Source: Novipirellula herctigrandis
GTDB lineage: Bacteria > Planctomycetota > Planctomycetia > Pirellulales > Pirellulaceae
DNA: 64,000 bases
Direction of reading: 5' to 3'
Assembly: GCA_007859835.1 (NCBI GenBank)
Contig: SJPJ01000001.1
Location: 4,421,026-4,485,025, forward strand
Part shown: one piece after another, positions 27,473 through 36,607 of the stretch
Numbering within the stretch: position 1 is the first letter of the stretch
Layout: each line of letters begins with the position of its first letter
The notes under the pieces: model-generated
Databases searched by the model: none
Told to the model about the DNA's origin: nothing
What the model saw: only the letters and a program-made list of their open reading frames with translations
Position numbers and translations under genes: made by a program

Positions 27473-28865
27473 CTACCATCCGTTCGATTACCGCGCCGGC
27501 AATCCAAAACATCACAGTGTAATACGAAAAGTAGCTGATCTCTAGACTCATGCCCGCCAAAAGATAAATGGTTATGCATCCAACCATCGCCGCTACGACA
27601 CTGCGTTCAAACGCAGCCGAAGTGAAGAAAATACTCTTGCGATCCTGCAACAGGAGAATCGATTTCGCTTTGGATAACCATCCAAAAACAACACCCCAAA
27701 AACAGATAAACACGAGCCCGCCGTTGTCGACCATCATCGTCATGTAAGTGTTGTGTGAGGTGTCAAAACCATCCTCACTGTACTCGGCTTGCATCAATTT
27801 GTTGAGAGAGCCAGGACCGCGACCAATAATCGGTCGTTCCAAGAATCGTTGCCACGACCAAACAAAACGCTCGACGCGACCGGTTACGGTTTCTTGGTTC
27901 AATAGTCGCCCTTGGACCACGTCACTTTTCGCGAGTGAGCCCCAGACAATCAAAAGTGCAAACGTAACGACAAACCCAATTGGAACGGTCAATTTCCACA
28001 ACCCATTAAAGTAGAACTGGGAAAAACCAAGAGCGATCGCAACGGACAGCCATGCGGAACGAGTGAAACACACAAACACACCGTAGGCCAGAATCATCGC
28101 AATACACCCAAGCGAAATTTTCAGCCAAGTTTTTTTTGCATTCACGCCAATGCACAATGTGGCAAGCAACGACATTCCCATTAGCCCGCCAAAGACGGCG
28201 GAATTTCCAATCACTCCTGCCGCCCGCCCGCCGGGCACATCCATCGTTCGCGTGTTTCCAGCTTCATTGTGAGCGGAGACCGGGAAGATGCTCTCGTCCA
28301 GGTTCAACACTCGCTCGTACACCCCTGTGCCCAAAATGATCAACGCAGAAAGAATGATTGCACCGAGTAGCCACATCAATCGTTCACGCGAATCAACAAA
28401 TCGCTTGACCAAAAAGTATGCCACCACGGCGATCAGTGTCGTTTCAATATATCCGGTAATGCTTGTCGAGCCTCCGGTGCCAAAAACGAGACCATTGACA
28501 ACCGAAACCGCTTTTAAACCGACATAGGCAGCAACCCAGATTGGGAAAGTTGGACTCACGTCCTGATAGAAGTGTGGTACTCCGACATCGCGTGGGGCCT
28601 CTGTTTGATCGATGGGAGACTTTGCCGACTGTCGCTTTTCGAGTACGACCGACATGAAATAGCCTAATACCAACACCGCGACGTAACCGCGTTGAAAATT
28701 CAAGTCGGGAATACCTGCTGGTAGCGGCAGTTCACCATACAATCCAAGGGTTGGCCACGTAATGATGAGACCAAGTAGCAAGCGAAACAGAATCGGTAAT
28801 CGCCAGACGAAGACAATTAGCACATACAAGATGGCGAATTGGGCAAGCAGAGTTAAAGTCACCAT
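27411..28865 (-). CDS. O-antigen ligase / Wzy-like polymerase membrane protein
   Basis: 484 residues, almost all hydrophobic, with roughly ten or more membrane segments. The large periplasmic loop carries GRGPGSLNKL and TSHNTYMTMMVDNGG, the Arg-Gly-Pro-Gly and His-Asn pattern of the O-antigen ligase/polymerase superfamily (Wzy_C). Such proteins either polymerise lipid-linked repeat units in the periplasm or ligate finished chains onto an acceptor. With a Wzx-type flippase next to it and a Wzz-type protein across the divergent promoter, polymerase is the more likely role, since no other polymerase is visible. An eight-T run (28130-28137) lies inside the gene. Confidence 0.85.
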   Translation of the reverse strand: MVTLTLLAQFAILYVLIVFVWRLPILFRLLLGLIITWPTLGLYGELPLPAGIPDLNFQRGYVAVLVLGYFMSVVLEKRQSAKSPIDQTEAPRDVGVPHFYQDVSPTFPIWVAAYVGLKAVSVVNGLVFGTGGSTSITGYIETTLIAVVAYFLVKRFVDSRERLMWLLGAIILSALIILGTGVYERVLNLDESIFPVSAHNEAGNTRTMDVPGGRAAGVIGNSAVFGGLMGMSLLATLCIGVNAKKTWLKISLGCIAMILAYGVFVCFTRSAWLSVAIALGFSQFYFNGLWKLTVPIGFVVTFALLIVWGSLAKSDVVQGRLLNQETVTGRVERFVWSWQRFLERPIIGRGPGSLNKLMQAEYSEDGFDTSHNTYMTMMVDNGGLVFICFWGVVFGWLSKAKSILLLQDRKSIFFTSAAFERSVVAAMVGCITIYLLAGMSLEISYFSYYTVMFWIAGAVIERMVGATGTTSEKTALEGTASADR

Positions 28866-28872
28866 AGCAATA

Positions 28873-30297
28873 TCAGAGAGTTACCGCCGCCACAAAACGA
28901 AATACAACGTAACCTGCCAACACAATGTGTAGGAACAAAATCAATCGCCATCTTAATGCAAACAATTCATGCACAGGCATCATCAGCAGCACTGCCTTGA
29001 CCCAGTATGCCACAAACGTACCTAATGCCGCGCCAATAATCCCGAACCTGGGAACTAATAAATAGTCGACCACTAAATTACAGATTGCCGACAGAATGTT
29101 AATGTTTTGGACATAGCGGACGCGGTCATAGCTATTTAAAACCGGTATAAATAGGTAGCTAATAAAGTAGCACGGCAACGAGCAAATCAACAGCGAAAAC
29201 GAAACATACCCCATCACGTACTTGTCTCCAAAGAACGCGTCAAAAAGGGGCGGAAATAGTACGAGTAGCAACCCGGAACATAGGATAGTTACGATCAAAA
29301 CCAGATGAGGTACTTTTCGGGCAAAGCGAGCGATCGCATCGGGATTTTCGATTTTCCAAGCCATGATCCTTGGAAACAGGATCGAATTTGCAACAAACGC
29401 AAATACTGCGAATTTCAAAAAGATCGAATACAGAAATTGGTAAGCCCCAAGAGCGTCGAGCGTTCCATATTTTCGGATGAAATAGACGTCGACCCAATTG
29501 ACGACATAGATTCCAGCAACGCCGTAGAGTTGGGGTACCACATAACGAACGAACGCTTGTAGGTCTTCGCTGCGAACCCGTTGCATAGGATAGAGAAACG
29601 AACTGCCGCATGATGGCAAACGGAGCAATAGGATTAAACCATTAAGCCACATTAACGCAGAAACGTATCCGATGGCACTCGGTTCAATGATCCCCGACAA
29701 GAATGTTGCCAGGATCACGAGCTTCGCGACTCCTTGGGCGACGTAAAAAAGAGCGTTCGCAAAATGTTTTTCGCGAGTCGCAAGCATGGTCGTCAATTGA
29801 TCGTGAAGAAGCGACACAATTAAGCTGCCGATCAAATACCAAATCAAAACAGGGTTGGCGGCCCCGAGGTAGTCGAGCACGCTCGTTCGGAAAAACAAAA
29901 GTAGTATTACTGCGGTAACGACAATGGGTACTAGGACATATAACCGCGTCGACGACGTGTAGGCCAGGCTTTGTTTTTTATGCAGTTCGTCTTTGCCAAA
30001 TCGCGTGATTCCGGCGGCCGACCAATTGACGCCAAACGCCATCACCAAATCGACAAGCATCTCGAATAGGCTGATCATCGCGATTTCGGGTTTGGCAAAG
30101 ACGATGCCGAAGATCAAAGTCGACAGCATGCCGAGGACCAAGTTGAGCCCTTTGCCTGTCGTTAGGCCGATCGCATCCTTGACAAATTTACTGCGTCGTA
30201 AATCGCCGATTCGTTGTCCCCAGCCTGATGGCGGGATGTGTGCCGCGTCCGGATTTTTTGCATCGGAGGACGCTGCGGTGGTAGAGAAATTGGTCAT
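28873..30297 (-). CDS. Wzx-type flippase (MOP superfamily polysaccharide exporter)
   Basis: 474 residues with about a dozen or more membrane helices after a short hydrophilic N-terminus. It has the layout of the polysaccharide synthesis/transport family: TTGKGLNLVLGMLSTLIFG at the start, FVRYVVPQLYGVAGIYVVNW at the second half, and VPRFGIIGAALGTFVAYWVK in the usual late helices. It should move undecaprenyl-linked repeat units from the cytosolic to the periplasmic face. Its ATG overlaps the stop of the upstream glycosyltransferase as ATGA, and the polymerase-like gene begins 7 bases after its stop. Together these genes form a Wzx/Wzy-dependent export set. Confidence 0.9.
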   Translation of the reverse strand: MTNFSTTAASSDAKNPDAAHIPPSGWGQRIGDLRRSKFVKDAIGLTTGKGLNLVLGMLSTLIFGIVFAKPEIAMISLFEMLVDLVMAFGVNWSAAGITRFGKDELHKKQSLAYTSSTRLYVLVPIVVTAVILLLFFRTSVLDYLGAANPVLIWYLIGSLIVSLLHDQLTTMLATREKHFANALFYVAQGVAKLVILATFLSGIIEPSAIGYVSALMWLNGLILLLRLPSCGSSFLYPMQRVRSEDLQAFVRYVVPQLYGVAGIYVVNWVDVYFIRKYGTLDALGAYQFLYSIFLKFAVFAFVANSILFPRIMAWKIENPDAIARFARKVPHLVLIVTILCSGLLLVLFPPLFDAFFGDKYVMGYVSFSLLICSLPCYFISYLFIPVLNSYDRVRYVQNINILSAICNLVVDYLLVPRFGIIGAALGTFVAYWVKAVLLMMPVHELFALRWRLILFLHIVLAGYVVFRFVAAVTL

Positions 30298-31430
30298 CGT
30301 GCGCAGTTCATACCGAGCGAGGAATCTGCGGTAGACGGTTGGTCCAATTGATCCAGCAAGTCAATGAACCCATCGACATAGCGTTGAGGAGTGAACTGGT
30401 TTTCAAAGCCCACTTGGATGCGTTGACGTTGATCGAGTGGGGCATTGCGAAGCGAATCGAGCCAATCACCAAACTCGGATACTTCGGAAACCACGCGTCC
30501 AAAATCGTTCTTGGCAATCATATTATCGGGGTCGAAAAATCCTACGGTTGGAATGCCTCGCGACCATGCCTGTAGGTATGTATTCGGGAAACCCTCGACG
30601 GACGAAGTGTTGAGCAGCAGACTGGCACCGTCGAAATAACGCTCGGTCACTTCGAGCGTTTGGAACCCAAGGCACTCGACATTGGGTAGGTTCTTGGCCT
30701 CGAGATGCACTTGATCATAAATTGCGGTACCGCGGTTTCCGGGGCCGCCGATCATGATAAATTTTACATTAGGAAATCTTTTTGCGATTTCCAAACAGTG
30801 CATCGGTCGTCTGAAATCCCGCATGCTGCCCACCCAAAGAACGTAACCTTCGCAGGTTGTCAGCGACCGTTTGGGGTATACATTCGGCAAGACGTATCCG
30901 TCCTTGCCGTAGTTTTGTTTCAGCAATCGTTTTTGTTGCTCGGATTGGACCAGGACAAGATCGGCACGGCGCAGCCCCCATTGATAGGGAATTCTTTCTC
31001 GCATTCGGAGATCGGGTCGAGGGGAAAAATCGGAATCGTGAGCTCCGGAATGGACAAACGTGCGACCGTACCTTCGGCAAAAAAGCTCGCAAATTCCAGT
31101 CACTCGATCGGCGCATCGTTGGTAATAGATGTCGGCATCGGCCTTTTTCAGCGTTTGCCAGAGCTTTGTCAATCTCGGGTGCAACAAACGGAGTCCTGGG
31201 AGTCCGTCTTCGGAATCGAATGTCTTATAGATCTTCATCCCATCGATTATTTCATCGTCGCGCCGGCCGTCAAAAACTGTCGTGGCAAACGAGACCTCGT
31301 GCCCGTTTTTTTGAAGACATCGCCCAATAATCGCCTGTTGCAGTTCCGCACCGCCCATTAAGGGGACCGATGTTTGGGCCAGCGCAGCGTACACATTGTT
31401 GGATACAAAGCAGATTCGTTTGGGATGCAC
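30294..31430 (-). CDS. Glycosyltransferase family 4 protein, first gene of operon
   Basis: 378 residues from a GTG at 31430 (MHPKRICFVSNNVYAAL). GT-B features: PLMGGAELQQAIIGRCLQKN, with the glycine-rich acceptor loop, then EGYVLWVGSMRDFRRP and KFIMIGGPGNRG in the donor domain, and SSVEGFPNTYLQAWSRGIPT in place of the usual EAMA motif (Gln where many have Glu-Ala-Met). It is the promoter-proximal gene of the leftward operon and ends in an ATGA overlap with the flippase. Probably it adds a sugar to the lipid-linked repeat unit. Donor unknown. Confidence 0.88.
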   Translation of the reverse strand: MHPKRICFVSNNVYAALAQTSVPLMGGAELQQAIIGRCLQKNGHEVSFATTVFDGRRDDEIIDGMKIYKTFDSEDGLPGLRLLHPRLTKLWQTLKKADADIYYQRCADRVTGICELFCRRYGRTFVHSGAHDSDFSPRPDLRMRERIPYQWGLRRADLVLVQSEQQKRLLKQNYGKDGYVLPNVYPKRSLTTCEGYVLWVGSMRDFRRPMHCLEIAKRFPNVKFIMIGGPGNRGTAIYDQVHLEAKNLPNVECLGFQTLEVTERYFDGASLLLNTSSVEGFPNTYLQAWSRGIPTVGFFDPDNMIAKNDFGRVVSEVSEFGDWLDSLRNAPLDQRQRIQVGFENQFTPQRYVDGFIDLLDQLDQPSTADSSLGMNCAR

Positions 31431-31752
31431 CGGTGCGCTACGTTTCTTGCGGTGAATGGGTTGCTTGCGATGGAGATTAGACCAAGGTGACTAATATACA
31501 CGCGGAAAAACCAACAAAACGACCGCCGTATTAAATTCAAGCTAGCGGGCCATTTTGTCAATATTTGACCGTTTCCAAAGCCATGCTAATAGAAAATCAG
31601 CACTTTTCCACTATAGTTAGCTTAACCAACCGAAGTATTGGTGGCAGTCTCCACTTCGGTTTTACGCGTTTGTTTCTAATCTCATATAGCGCGGACCGAA
31701 AACGCGGACCGCTTAATTACAACCAAGTTATCACGACTAGGGTGATGTTGTC
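31431..31752. promoter_or_regulatory. Divergent promoter region between the two polysaccharide transcription units
   Basis: 322 bases without a gene. A plus-strand sigma70-like candidate is TTGACC (31565-31570), 16 bases, TAATAG (31587-31592), about 160 bases before the Wzz-like start. Nearer the start, CGCGGACCG occurs twice as a direct repeat (31690-31698 and 31703-31711, 13-base period); each copy contains the near-palindrome CGGACCG. This could be an operator, but no regulator gene is adjacent. Confidence 0.4.
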
Positions 31753-33360
31753 ATGGCGATCCGATCACACGAAGAACCTTCTTTACAAGAGATGGTCAAG
31801 GTGGTGCTCCGGCACCGCAAAAAAGTTCTGTTGTTCATGGCTTCGGTCGTCTTCTTGACTGCGGTCGCCGTTGTCTTGTTGCCCCGTAAGTACAACTCCG
31901 AAGCAAAATTGTTGGTTTTGGTCGGTCGTGAGAGCGTTTCGCTTGACCCGGTCGTCGCGACCGGAAAGACGCTCAACATGCAAGCTTCACGCGAATCCGA
32001 GATCATCACTCTCACGGAATTGCTAAAGAGCCGAGTGATGATATCGAAGGTGGTGGACGAAATCGGTGCCGAAACGATTTTGCAGCCACCCGAAAACCCT
32101 GGGCCGCTTGACCATGTGAAGAGCGCGGTGGTCAATACGAAGAAGAACATTAAAGAGACCATCAAAGGTTGGATGGAACCATCGGGCGGATCGTCAAAGT
32201 TGGATGGGAATGCGAGTCGCCGCGAAGAAGCGATTAAGGCAATCAATGAATACGTTGGCGTGGGTTCGAAGGAAGGGTCCACGTTGATTTCCATATCCGC
32301 TGAAACTCATTCTCCTGAGTTGTCGCAGTCGATCGTGTCGAGCTTGGTCGGGCTTTACACCAAGGAACACATGCGGCTGCATAGTACGGCCGGATCGGAG
32401 GATTTTTTCCGGACCGAAAAGGAACGCATTGGAAATCTACTCGAAGAAAAACGGACCCGATTAAATTCGCTGCGGACCGAGCTTGGGATCGGCACTGTCG
32501 AAGCTGAATACAAACGCCTTGAAGATGAAAAAGCAAGTGTCGCGGCCCTGCGAAGTCAGCTCAAACGAGAACTCGCCGGAACGATCGCGAAACGGGATAA
32601 ACTCAAAGAGGCCGTTGATGCCGCCGACGAAGTTGTGCTGACCCAGCGAAACGAGGGGATGCCCAACGCGGCGACTGATGGGATACGGCAAAAACTCTAC
32701 GATCTTGAAGTCACTGAGGGCAAAGCGTCGATGCAGTACAAAGACGACCACCCGAGTTTGATGGCGATTCGTGCCCAATTGGCCGAAATGAGAGACCGTT
32801 TTAAGCAAGAACAAACCGACCGTACCGAGCTTCACTACGGGCGAAACCTGAGTCGCGATACCCTGGGCTTGGAACTTGAGCAGCAGCAATCGCAACTTGC
32901 CGACCTGCAATCGCAATTGCAAGTGGTCGATTCGCAGTGGGATAGTCTTCTCAAAGAAATGGAGTCGCTTAACCTATCGGCCAATCAACTAGACCAACTA
33001 ACACAAGACGTCGCGTTTTTGACGCGTAGTTACGACACCTATTCGGATAGCCTTGAACAATCCCGAATCGGTCACTCGTTGACTAAGCAGCAGATTAGCA
33101 ATGTCAATATTGCTCAACCGGCAACGTTCCAGGGTGAGCCGATGGATTCGAAGCGGATGCTGTTGGCACTAGGTGGCTTACTGGCATCGATCCTAGGTGC
33201 AATTCCATTCGCGTTTGTAATGGAATACCTCGACAACGATTTGAAGTCCCCTGCCGAAGTCGAGGCTGTCACGGGGGTTCCGGTGTTGGCGGCTATGCCC
33301 CGAGAGTCACGTCCATTGCAAATTTCTAAACTCGCGAAAAGTGCAAGCTATGTCCGTTGA
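31753..33360 (+). CDS. Wzz/GumC-type polysaccharide chain-length determinant
   Basis: 535 residues. It has the topology of polysaccharide co-polymerases: an N-terminal membrane helix (VLLFMASVVFLTAVAVVLL, about 20-40), a long periplasmic region with extended coiled coil (about 210-420, rich in Glu, Gln and Arg), and a C-terminal helix (MLLALGGLLASILGAIPFAF) just before a short cytosolic tail with VTGVPVLAAMPRESRP. The tail is the part that contacts the tyrosine kinase in GumC/CapA-type systems. The following CpsD-like gene starts within its last codons (11-base overlap), so the two are co-translated. It is divergent from the glycosyltransferase operon and would set chain length for that polymer. 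Confidence 0.9.
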   Translation: MAIRSHEEPSLQEMVKVVLRHRKKVLLFMASVVFLTAVAVVLLPRKYNSEAKLLVLVGRESVSLDPVVATGKTLNMQASRESEIITLTELLKSRVMISKVVDEIGAETILQPPENPGPLDHVKSAVVNTKKNIKETIKGWMEPSGGSSKLDGNASRREEAIKAINEYVGVGSKEGSTLISISAETHSPELSQSIVSSLVGLYTKEHMRLHSTAGSEDFFRTEKERIGNLLEEKRTRLNSLRTELGIGTVEAEYKRLEDEKASVAALRSQLKRELAGTIAKRDKLKEAVDAADEVVLTQRNEGMPNAATDGIRQKLYDLEVTEGKASMQYKDDHPSLMAIRAQLAEMRDRFKQEQTDRTELHYGRNLSRDTLGLELEQQQSQLADLQSQLQVVDSQWDSLLKEMESLNLSANQLDQLTQDVAFLTRSYDTYSDSLEQSRIGHSLTKQQISNVNIAQPATFQGEPMDSKRMLLALGGLLASILGAIPFAFVMEYLDNDLKSPAEVEAVTGVPVLAAMPRESRPLQISKLAKSASYVR

Positions 33361-34039
33361 TCAGAACATGTCGGTTGAACAGAAAACGAAGCGATCGAGT
33401 CGCATTCCTATTGGCGATCTGGACGAGCGTTATTTGGCGCTTGTCCGGCAGGTTACTGCGTCGGATCCCTTCAAGCGTGATGATGATTCACGCGTGTTGG
33501 GAGTTACCAGTTCTCTGTCGGGTGAAGGAACCACGACCGTTGCTGCGAACATTGCGTTGACGGTGGCCGGAATGGCGTCTGGTCCAGTGTTATTGGTGGA
33601 TGCGAATGACCTGCGTCCAAGTTTGCATAAAGTGTTCGGTCTCAAAAATACAATAGGCTTCCAGAACGCTCTGTCGGGCGGTCATTCGCCGCTAGAGTGC
33701 ATCACGCCAACTGTCTTTGAAGGTCTCTCTCTGACCCTGAGCGGGAAACTGGCCGATGGCGAAGTGGCTCTCTACAGTAACTCGTCCATCGACGAACTTC
33801 TGGACGAGTGGCGAGACACGTTTCGTTGGATCATTTTCGATCTACCACCATCCAATAACGTGACCAGCGGTGCGTTGTTGGCTAGTAGGATGGATGGTGC
33901 ATTGATGGTTGTCGAGGCGGATCGGGTGGACCGTAAAATTGCCGAACGCACTTCGGCGCGACTCCGCCGAGCCCACGCGAATCTTCTCGGCGCGGTCTAT
34001 AACAAAGTCCCCAAACACGCAGGCGACTTGGCGTGGTAG
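33350..34039 (+). CDS. CpsD/BY-kinase-like P-loop protein with altered Walker A
   Basis: 229 residues from the ATG at 33350; another ATG at 33368 is possible. The fold is that of the bacterial tyrosine kinase/MinD group: VLGVTSSLSGEGTTTVAANI at the P-loop, Walker A' VLLVDANDLRPSLH and Walker B WIIFDLPPSNN. However, the P-loop reads GEGTTT, whereas active kinases have GEGKST or GEGKTT, so the nucleotide-contacting lysine is missing. There is also no C-terminal tyrosine cluster. It may still partner the Wzz-like protein as a structural or nucleotide-sensing subunit rather than a kinase. The missing lysine is read directly from the codons GGA ACC ACG ACC. Confidence 0.85.
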   Translation: MSVDQNMSVEQKTKRSSRIPIGDLDERYLALVRQVTASDPFKRDDDSRVLGVTSSLSGEGTTTVAANIALTVAGMASGPVLLVDANDLRPSLHKVFGLKNTIGFQNALSGGHSPLECITPTVFEGLSLTLSGKLADGEVALYSNSSIDELLDEWRDTFRWIIFDLPPSNNVTSGALLASRMDGALMVVEADRVDRKIAERTSARLRRAHANLLGAVYNKVPKHAGDLAW

Positions 34040-34056
34040 GCAACCATGGTACAAGT

Positions 34057-34078
34057 ACGGCCGGTTCCAACCGGCCGT
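34057..34078. terminator. Perfect 22-bp palindrome between convergent genes
   Basis: ACGGCCGGTT, CC, AACCGGCCGT: a GC-rich hairpin 17 bases after the CpsD-like stop and 88 bases after the thrS stop on the other strand. No U-run follows on either side, so intrinsic termination is only a guess; a bidirectional terminator is the simplest reading. Confidence 0.45.
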
Positions 34079-34166
34079 CTGTGGCAAATTAGCGGACTCA
34101 GCCCGAGGGATCCGGCCCGACAGCTTTCAAACAAGTATTATTCAGACGGCGATTTCTCGCTACATC

Positions 34167-36377
34167 TTAGTACTCATGCCCGGTTGAACCCGAATCAACG
34201 GCGGTTGCACTCACCTTGCTTTCGACCGCTTGGCGAACGGTTCGATCGTCGGTCTCTTTCTTTAGTTTCGCAATTGCTTCCGCGATGGGCATTGATCCAA
34301 GGTTGCCATCGATACGGTCACGAAGTGCTACTTGCCCTGATTCCGCTTCCTTTGGACCGACAACGGCCATGTAGTTAACCAGATCTAGTTGAGCGTTGCG
34401 AATCTTCGCTTGCACCTTTCCGTCGTTATTGTCGATCGTCACTTTGAAACCCGCTTCATCAAATTGCTTGGCAACCGCGACCGCATAATCGATCGACTTG
34501 TCGCTGAGCGGCAAAACGCGAACTTGTTCGGGCGATAACCACATTGGGAACGCGCCGGCGAAATGTTCGATCAACATTCCTGTGAATCGTTCCATCGAGC
34601 CGAACGGAGCACGGTGAATCATCACAGGGCGATGCGTTGAGTTATCGTTACCGGTGTATTCGAGCTTAAACCGCTCGGGCAAGTTGTAGTCGAGTTGTAC
34701 GGTACCGAGTTGCCATGACCGGCCAATGCAATCGCTGACCATGAAGTCAGCCTTGGGGCCGTAAAATGCCGCCTCGCCGGCCTCTTCATTGAATTGCAGA
34801 CCGGAATTTTGCATCACGCCTCGTAATGCGTTTTCGGCATGGTTCCAATTCTCTTCGCTACCGACATACTTGTCGCTCTTTGGGTCCCGCAACGAAAGTT
34901 GTACGCGGTAGTCCTTCAATCCAACGGATTCGAGAACGAACTTGGTCAGATCAATTGTCGCTTTGAACTCTGCTTCGACTTGATCTGCAGTACAGAAAAT
35001 ATGGGCATCGTCTTGGGTGAGTCCACGGACGCGGAGCATCCCGTTCAGTTCGCCGGTTTGTTCGTGACGATAAACGGTTCCGAATTCAAACAGTCGCAGC
35101 GGCAATTGCCTATACGATCGCGGTTGTGCTTTGAACATGTGACAGTGGTGCGGGCAATTCATTGGTTTTACCAAGTATCGCTCGTGAACCTTTTGCCAAC
35201 GATGTAGCACTTCCAACTTCGCTTCGTTTGTGGCCGATTGTTTGTAATCCGGTATCTCGGCACCGAGTACCTTTGCCGCTTCCATCAGCTTCTCTTCGGA
35301 GTCGGCGTCAAGCGTGCCGGTTTCAAGTCGCTGCATCCACGCATCGATCATGCCACCCGCTTCGCTGCCGAACAAGGGTGAGAATTGGCTTTCGCGGTAG
35401 TAGGGAAAGTGCCCACTCGTTTCATACAATTCGACGCGACCGATATGAGGGCTATAAACGGGATCGTAACCACGTGACAAAAGTTCTTTGCGCAGGAAAT
35501 CTTCTAATGTTGCGCGGACGCGGGCGCCCTTAGGAAGCCAAAGGCATAGGCCTTGCCCGACTTCCGGGTTGATCGCGAAGAGTCCGTGTTGTTTGCCGAG
35601 GACGCGGTGGTCGCGACGACGAGCCTCTTCGAGTAGTTCCAGGTACGCGGCCAGTTCTTTTTTGTCAAAGAAAGCGGTGCCGTAAAGTCGTTGTAGTTGG
35701 CGTCCCGACGCGTCCCCTTTCCAGTACGCCCCGGCAATACTCATCAACTTGATCGCTTTGATCTTTCCGGCGTCGGGAATATGGGGGCCACGGCACAAGT
35801 CGACGAATTCTCCTTGGCGATAGAAACTGACGGTCGCTTGATCACCTAGACCCGTGTCGATGTGTTCGACCTTAAGGTCCTGGTCCAAATCATCGCAAAG
35901 TTTTCTTGCTTCGTCGCGATCGAGAATGAACCGTTCAAAAGGTTCTTTCTCTTTGATGATTTTCTTGATTTCGGCTTCGATTTTTGGGAAATCGTCTTCG
36001 CTGATTTTCTCAGGGATATCAAAATCATAGTAGAAGCCACCGGAGGTGGTTGGGCCGAACGCGAGCGATACCCCCTTGTAGAGTCGCATGACGGCGCGAG
36101 CCATCACATGAGCGGCCGAGTGACGGAGAACGTCGAGTGCTTCGCTATCACGGGGAGTCAAAAGTCGTAGCGGAATCGGCGAATCGTCTTCGGCTAACTC
36201 CCCTAATGGGCGGTTCGCATCGACGATTCGCCCGCAAACCTCGGCAGCCATGACGCTGCGAGCCAGCCCGTCGCTGATCCCTCGGGCTATGTCCATGGAG
36301 GTGGTGTTGGCGGGGTGTTTGGCGATGGTTCCATCAGGAAGTTGAACTTGGATGGTCGCGGACGATGCAGTCGACAT
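34167..36377 (-). CDS. thrS: Threonyl-tRNA synthetase
   Basis: 736 residues from the ATG at 36377; the in-frame GTG four codons earlier is less likely. Domains in order: TGS ([21 protein letters not shown]), editing domain with RHSAAHVMA and [10 protein letters not shown], class II catalytic core with motif 1 near [21 protein letters not shown], zinc ligand Cys in [10 protein letters not shown], motif 2 [18 protein letters not shown], motif 3 [11 protein letters not shown], and an anticodon-binding domain with [10 protein letters not shown] and [12 protein letters not shown]. It charges tRNA-Thr. Oddity: about 60 residues rich in Glu, Lys and Ala (about 333-395) are inserted between the motif 1 region and the zinc ligand, where typical bacterial enzymes have a short loop. 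Confidence 0.97.
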   Translation of the reverse strand: MSTASSATIQVQLPDGTIAKHPANTTSMDIARGISDGLARSVMAAEVCGRIVDANRPLGELAEDDSPIPLRLLTPRDSEALDVLRHSAAHVMARAVMRLYKGVSLAFGPTTSGGFYYDFDIPEKISEDDFPKIEAEIKKIIKEKEPFERFILDRDEARKLCDDLDQDLKVEHIDTGLGDQATVSFYRQGEFVDLCRGPHIPDAGKIKAIKLMSIAGAYWKGDASGRQLQRLYGTAFFDKKELAAYLELLEEARRRDHRVLGKQHGLFAINPEVGQGLCLWLPKGARVRATLEDFLRKELLSRGYDPVYSPHIGRVELYETSGHFPYYRESQFSPLFGSEAGGMIDAWMQRLETGTLDADSEEKLMEAAKVLGAEIPDYKQSATNEAKLEVLHRWQKVHERYLVKPMNCPHHCHMFKAQPRSYRQLPLRLFEFGTVYRHEQTGELNGMLRVRGLTQDDAHIFCTADQVEAEFKATIDLTKFVLESVGLKDYRVQLSLRDPKSDKYVGSEENWNHAENALRGVMQNSGLQFNEEAGEAAFYGPKADFMVSDCIGRSWQLGTVQLDYNLPERFKLEYTGNDNSTHRPVMIHRAPFGSMERFTGMLIEHFAGAFPMWLSPEQVRVLPLSDKSIDYAVAVAKQFDEAGFKVTIDNNDGKVQAKIRNAQLDLVNYMAVVGPKEAESGQVALRDRIDGNLGSMPIAEAIAKLKKETDDRTVRQAVESKVSATAVDSGSTGHEY

Positions 36378-36607
36378 GGCGGATTTCACTAGGAATTGCG
36401 TTTTTTGAATTGTCCATGCGATACGGAGGCATGGATCGAAGAGGCAAAGAATGATTGTTTTCCTAGTGAACCGTCAATCCCGGTTTTTCCTAGAAGCAAA
36501 TCTTCCTGTCCAAAATGGACCACCGTCGAAGGATGCCATTTTATGCAAAGAACCGCCTGTTGGGGAAAGGTTCGGTGTCAACATGAATCTAAACCGACCC
36601 ATTCACG

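Noticed and set aside
30705-31361. 218-codon plus-strand frame
   Set aside because: Antisense to the first glycosyltransferase gene, which has GT4 motifs.
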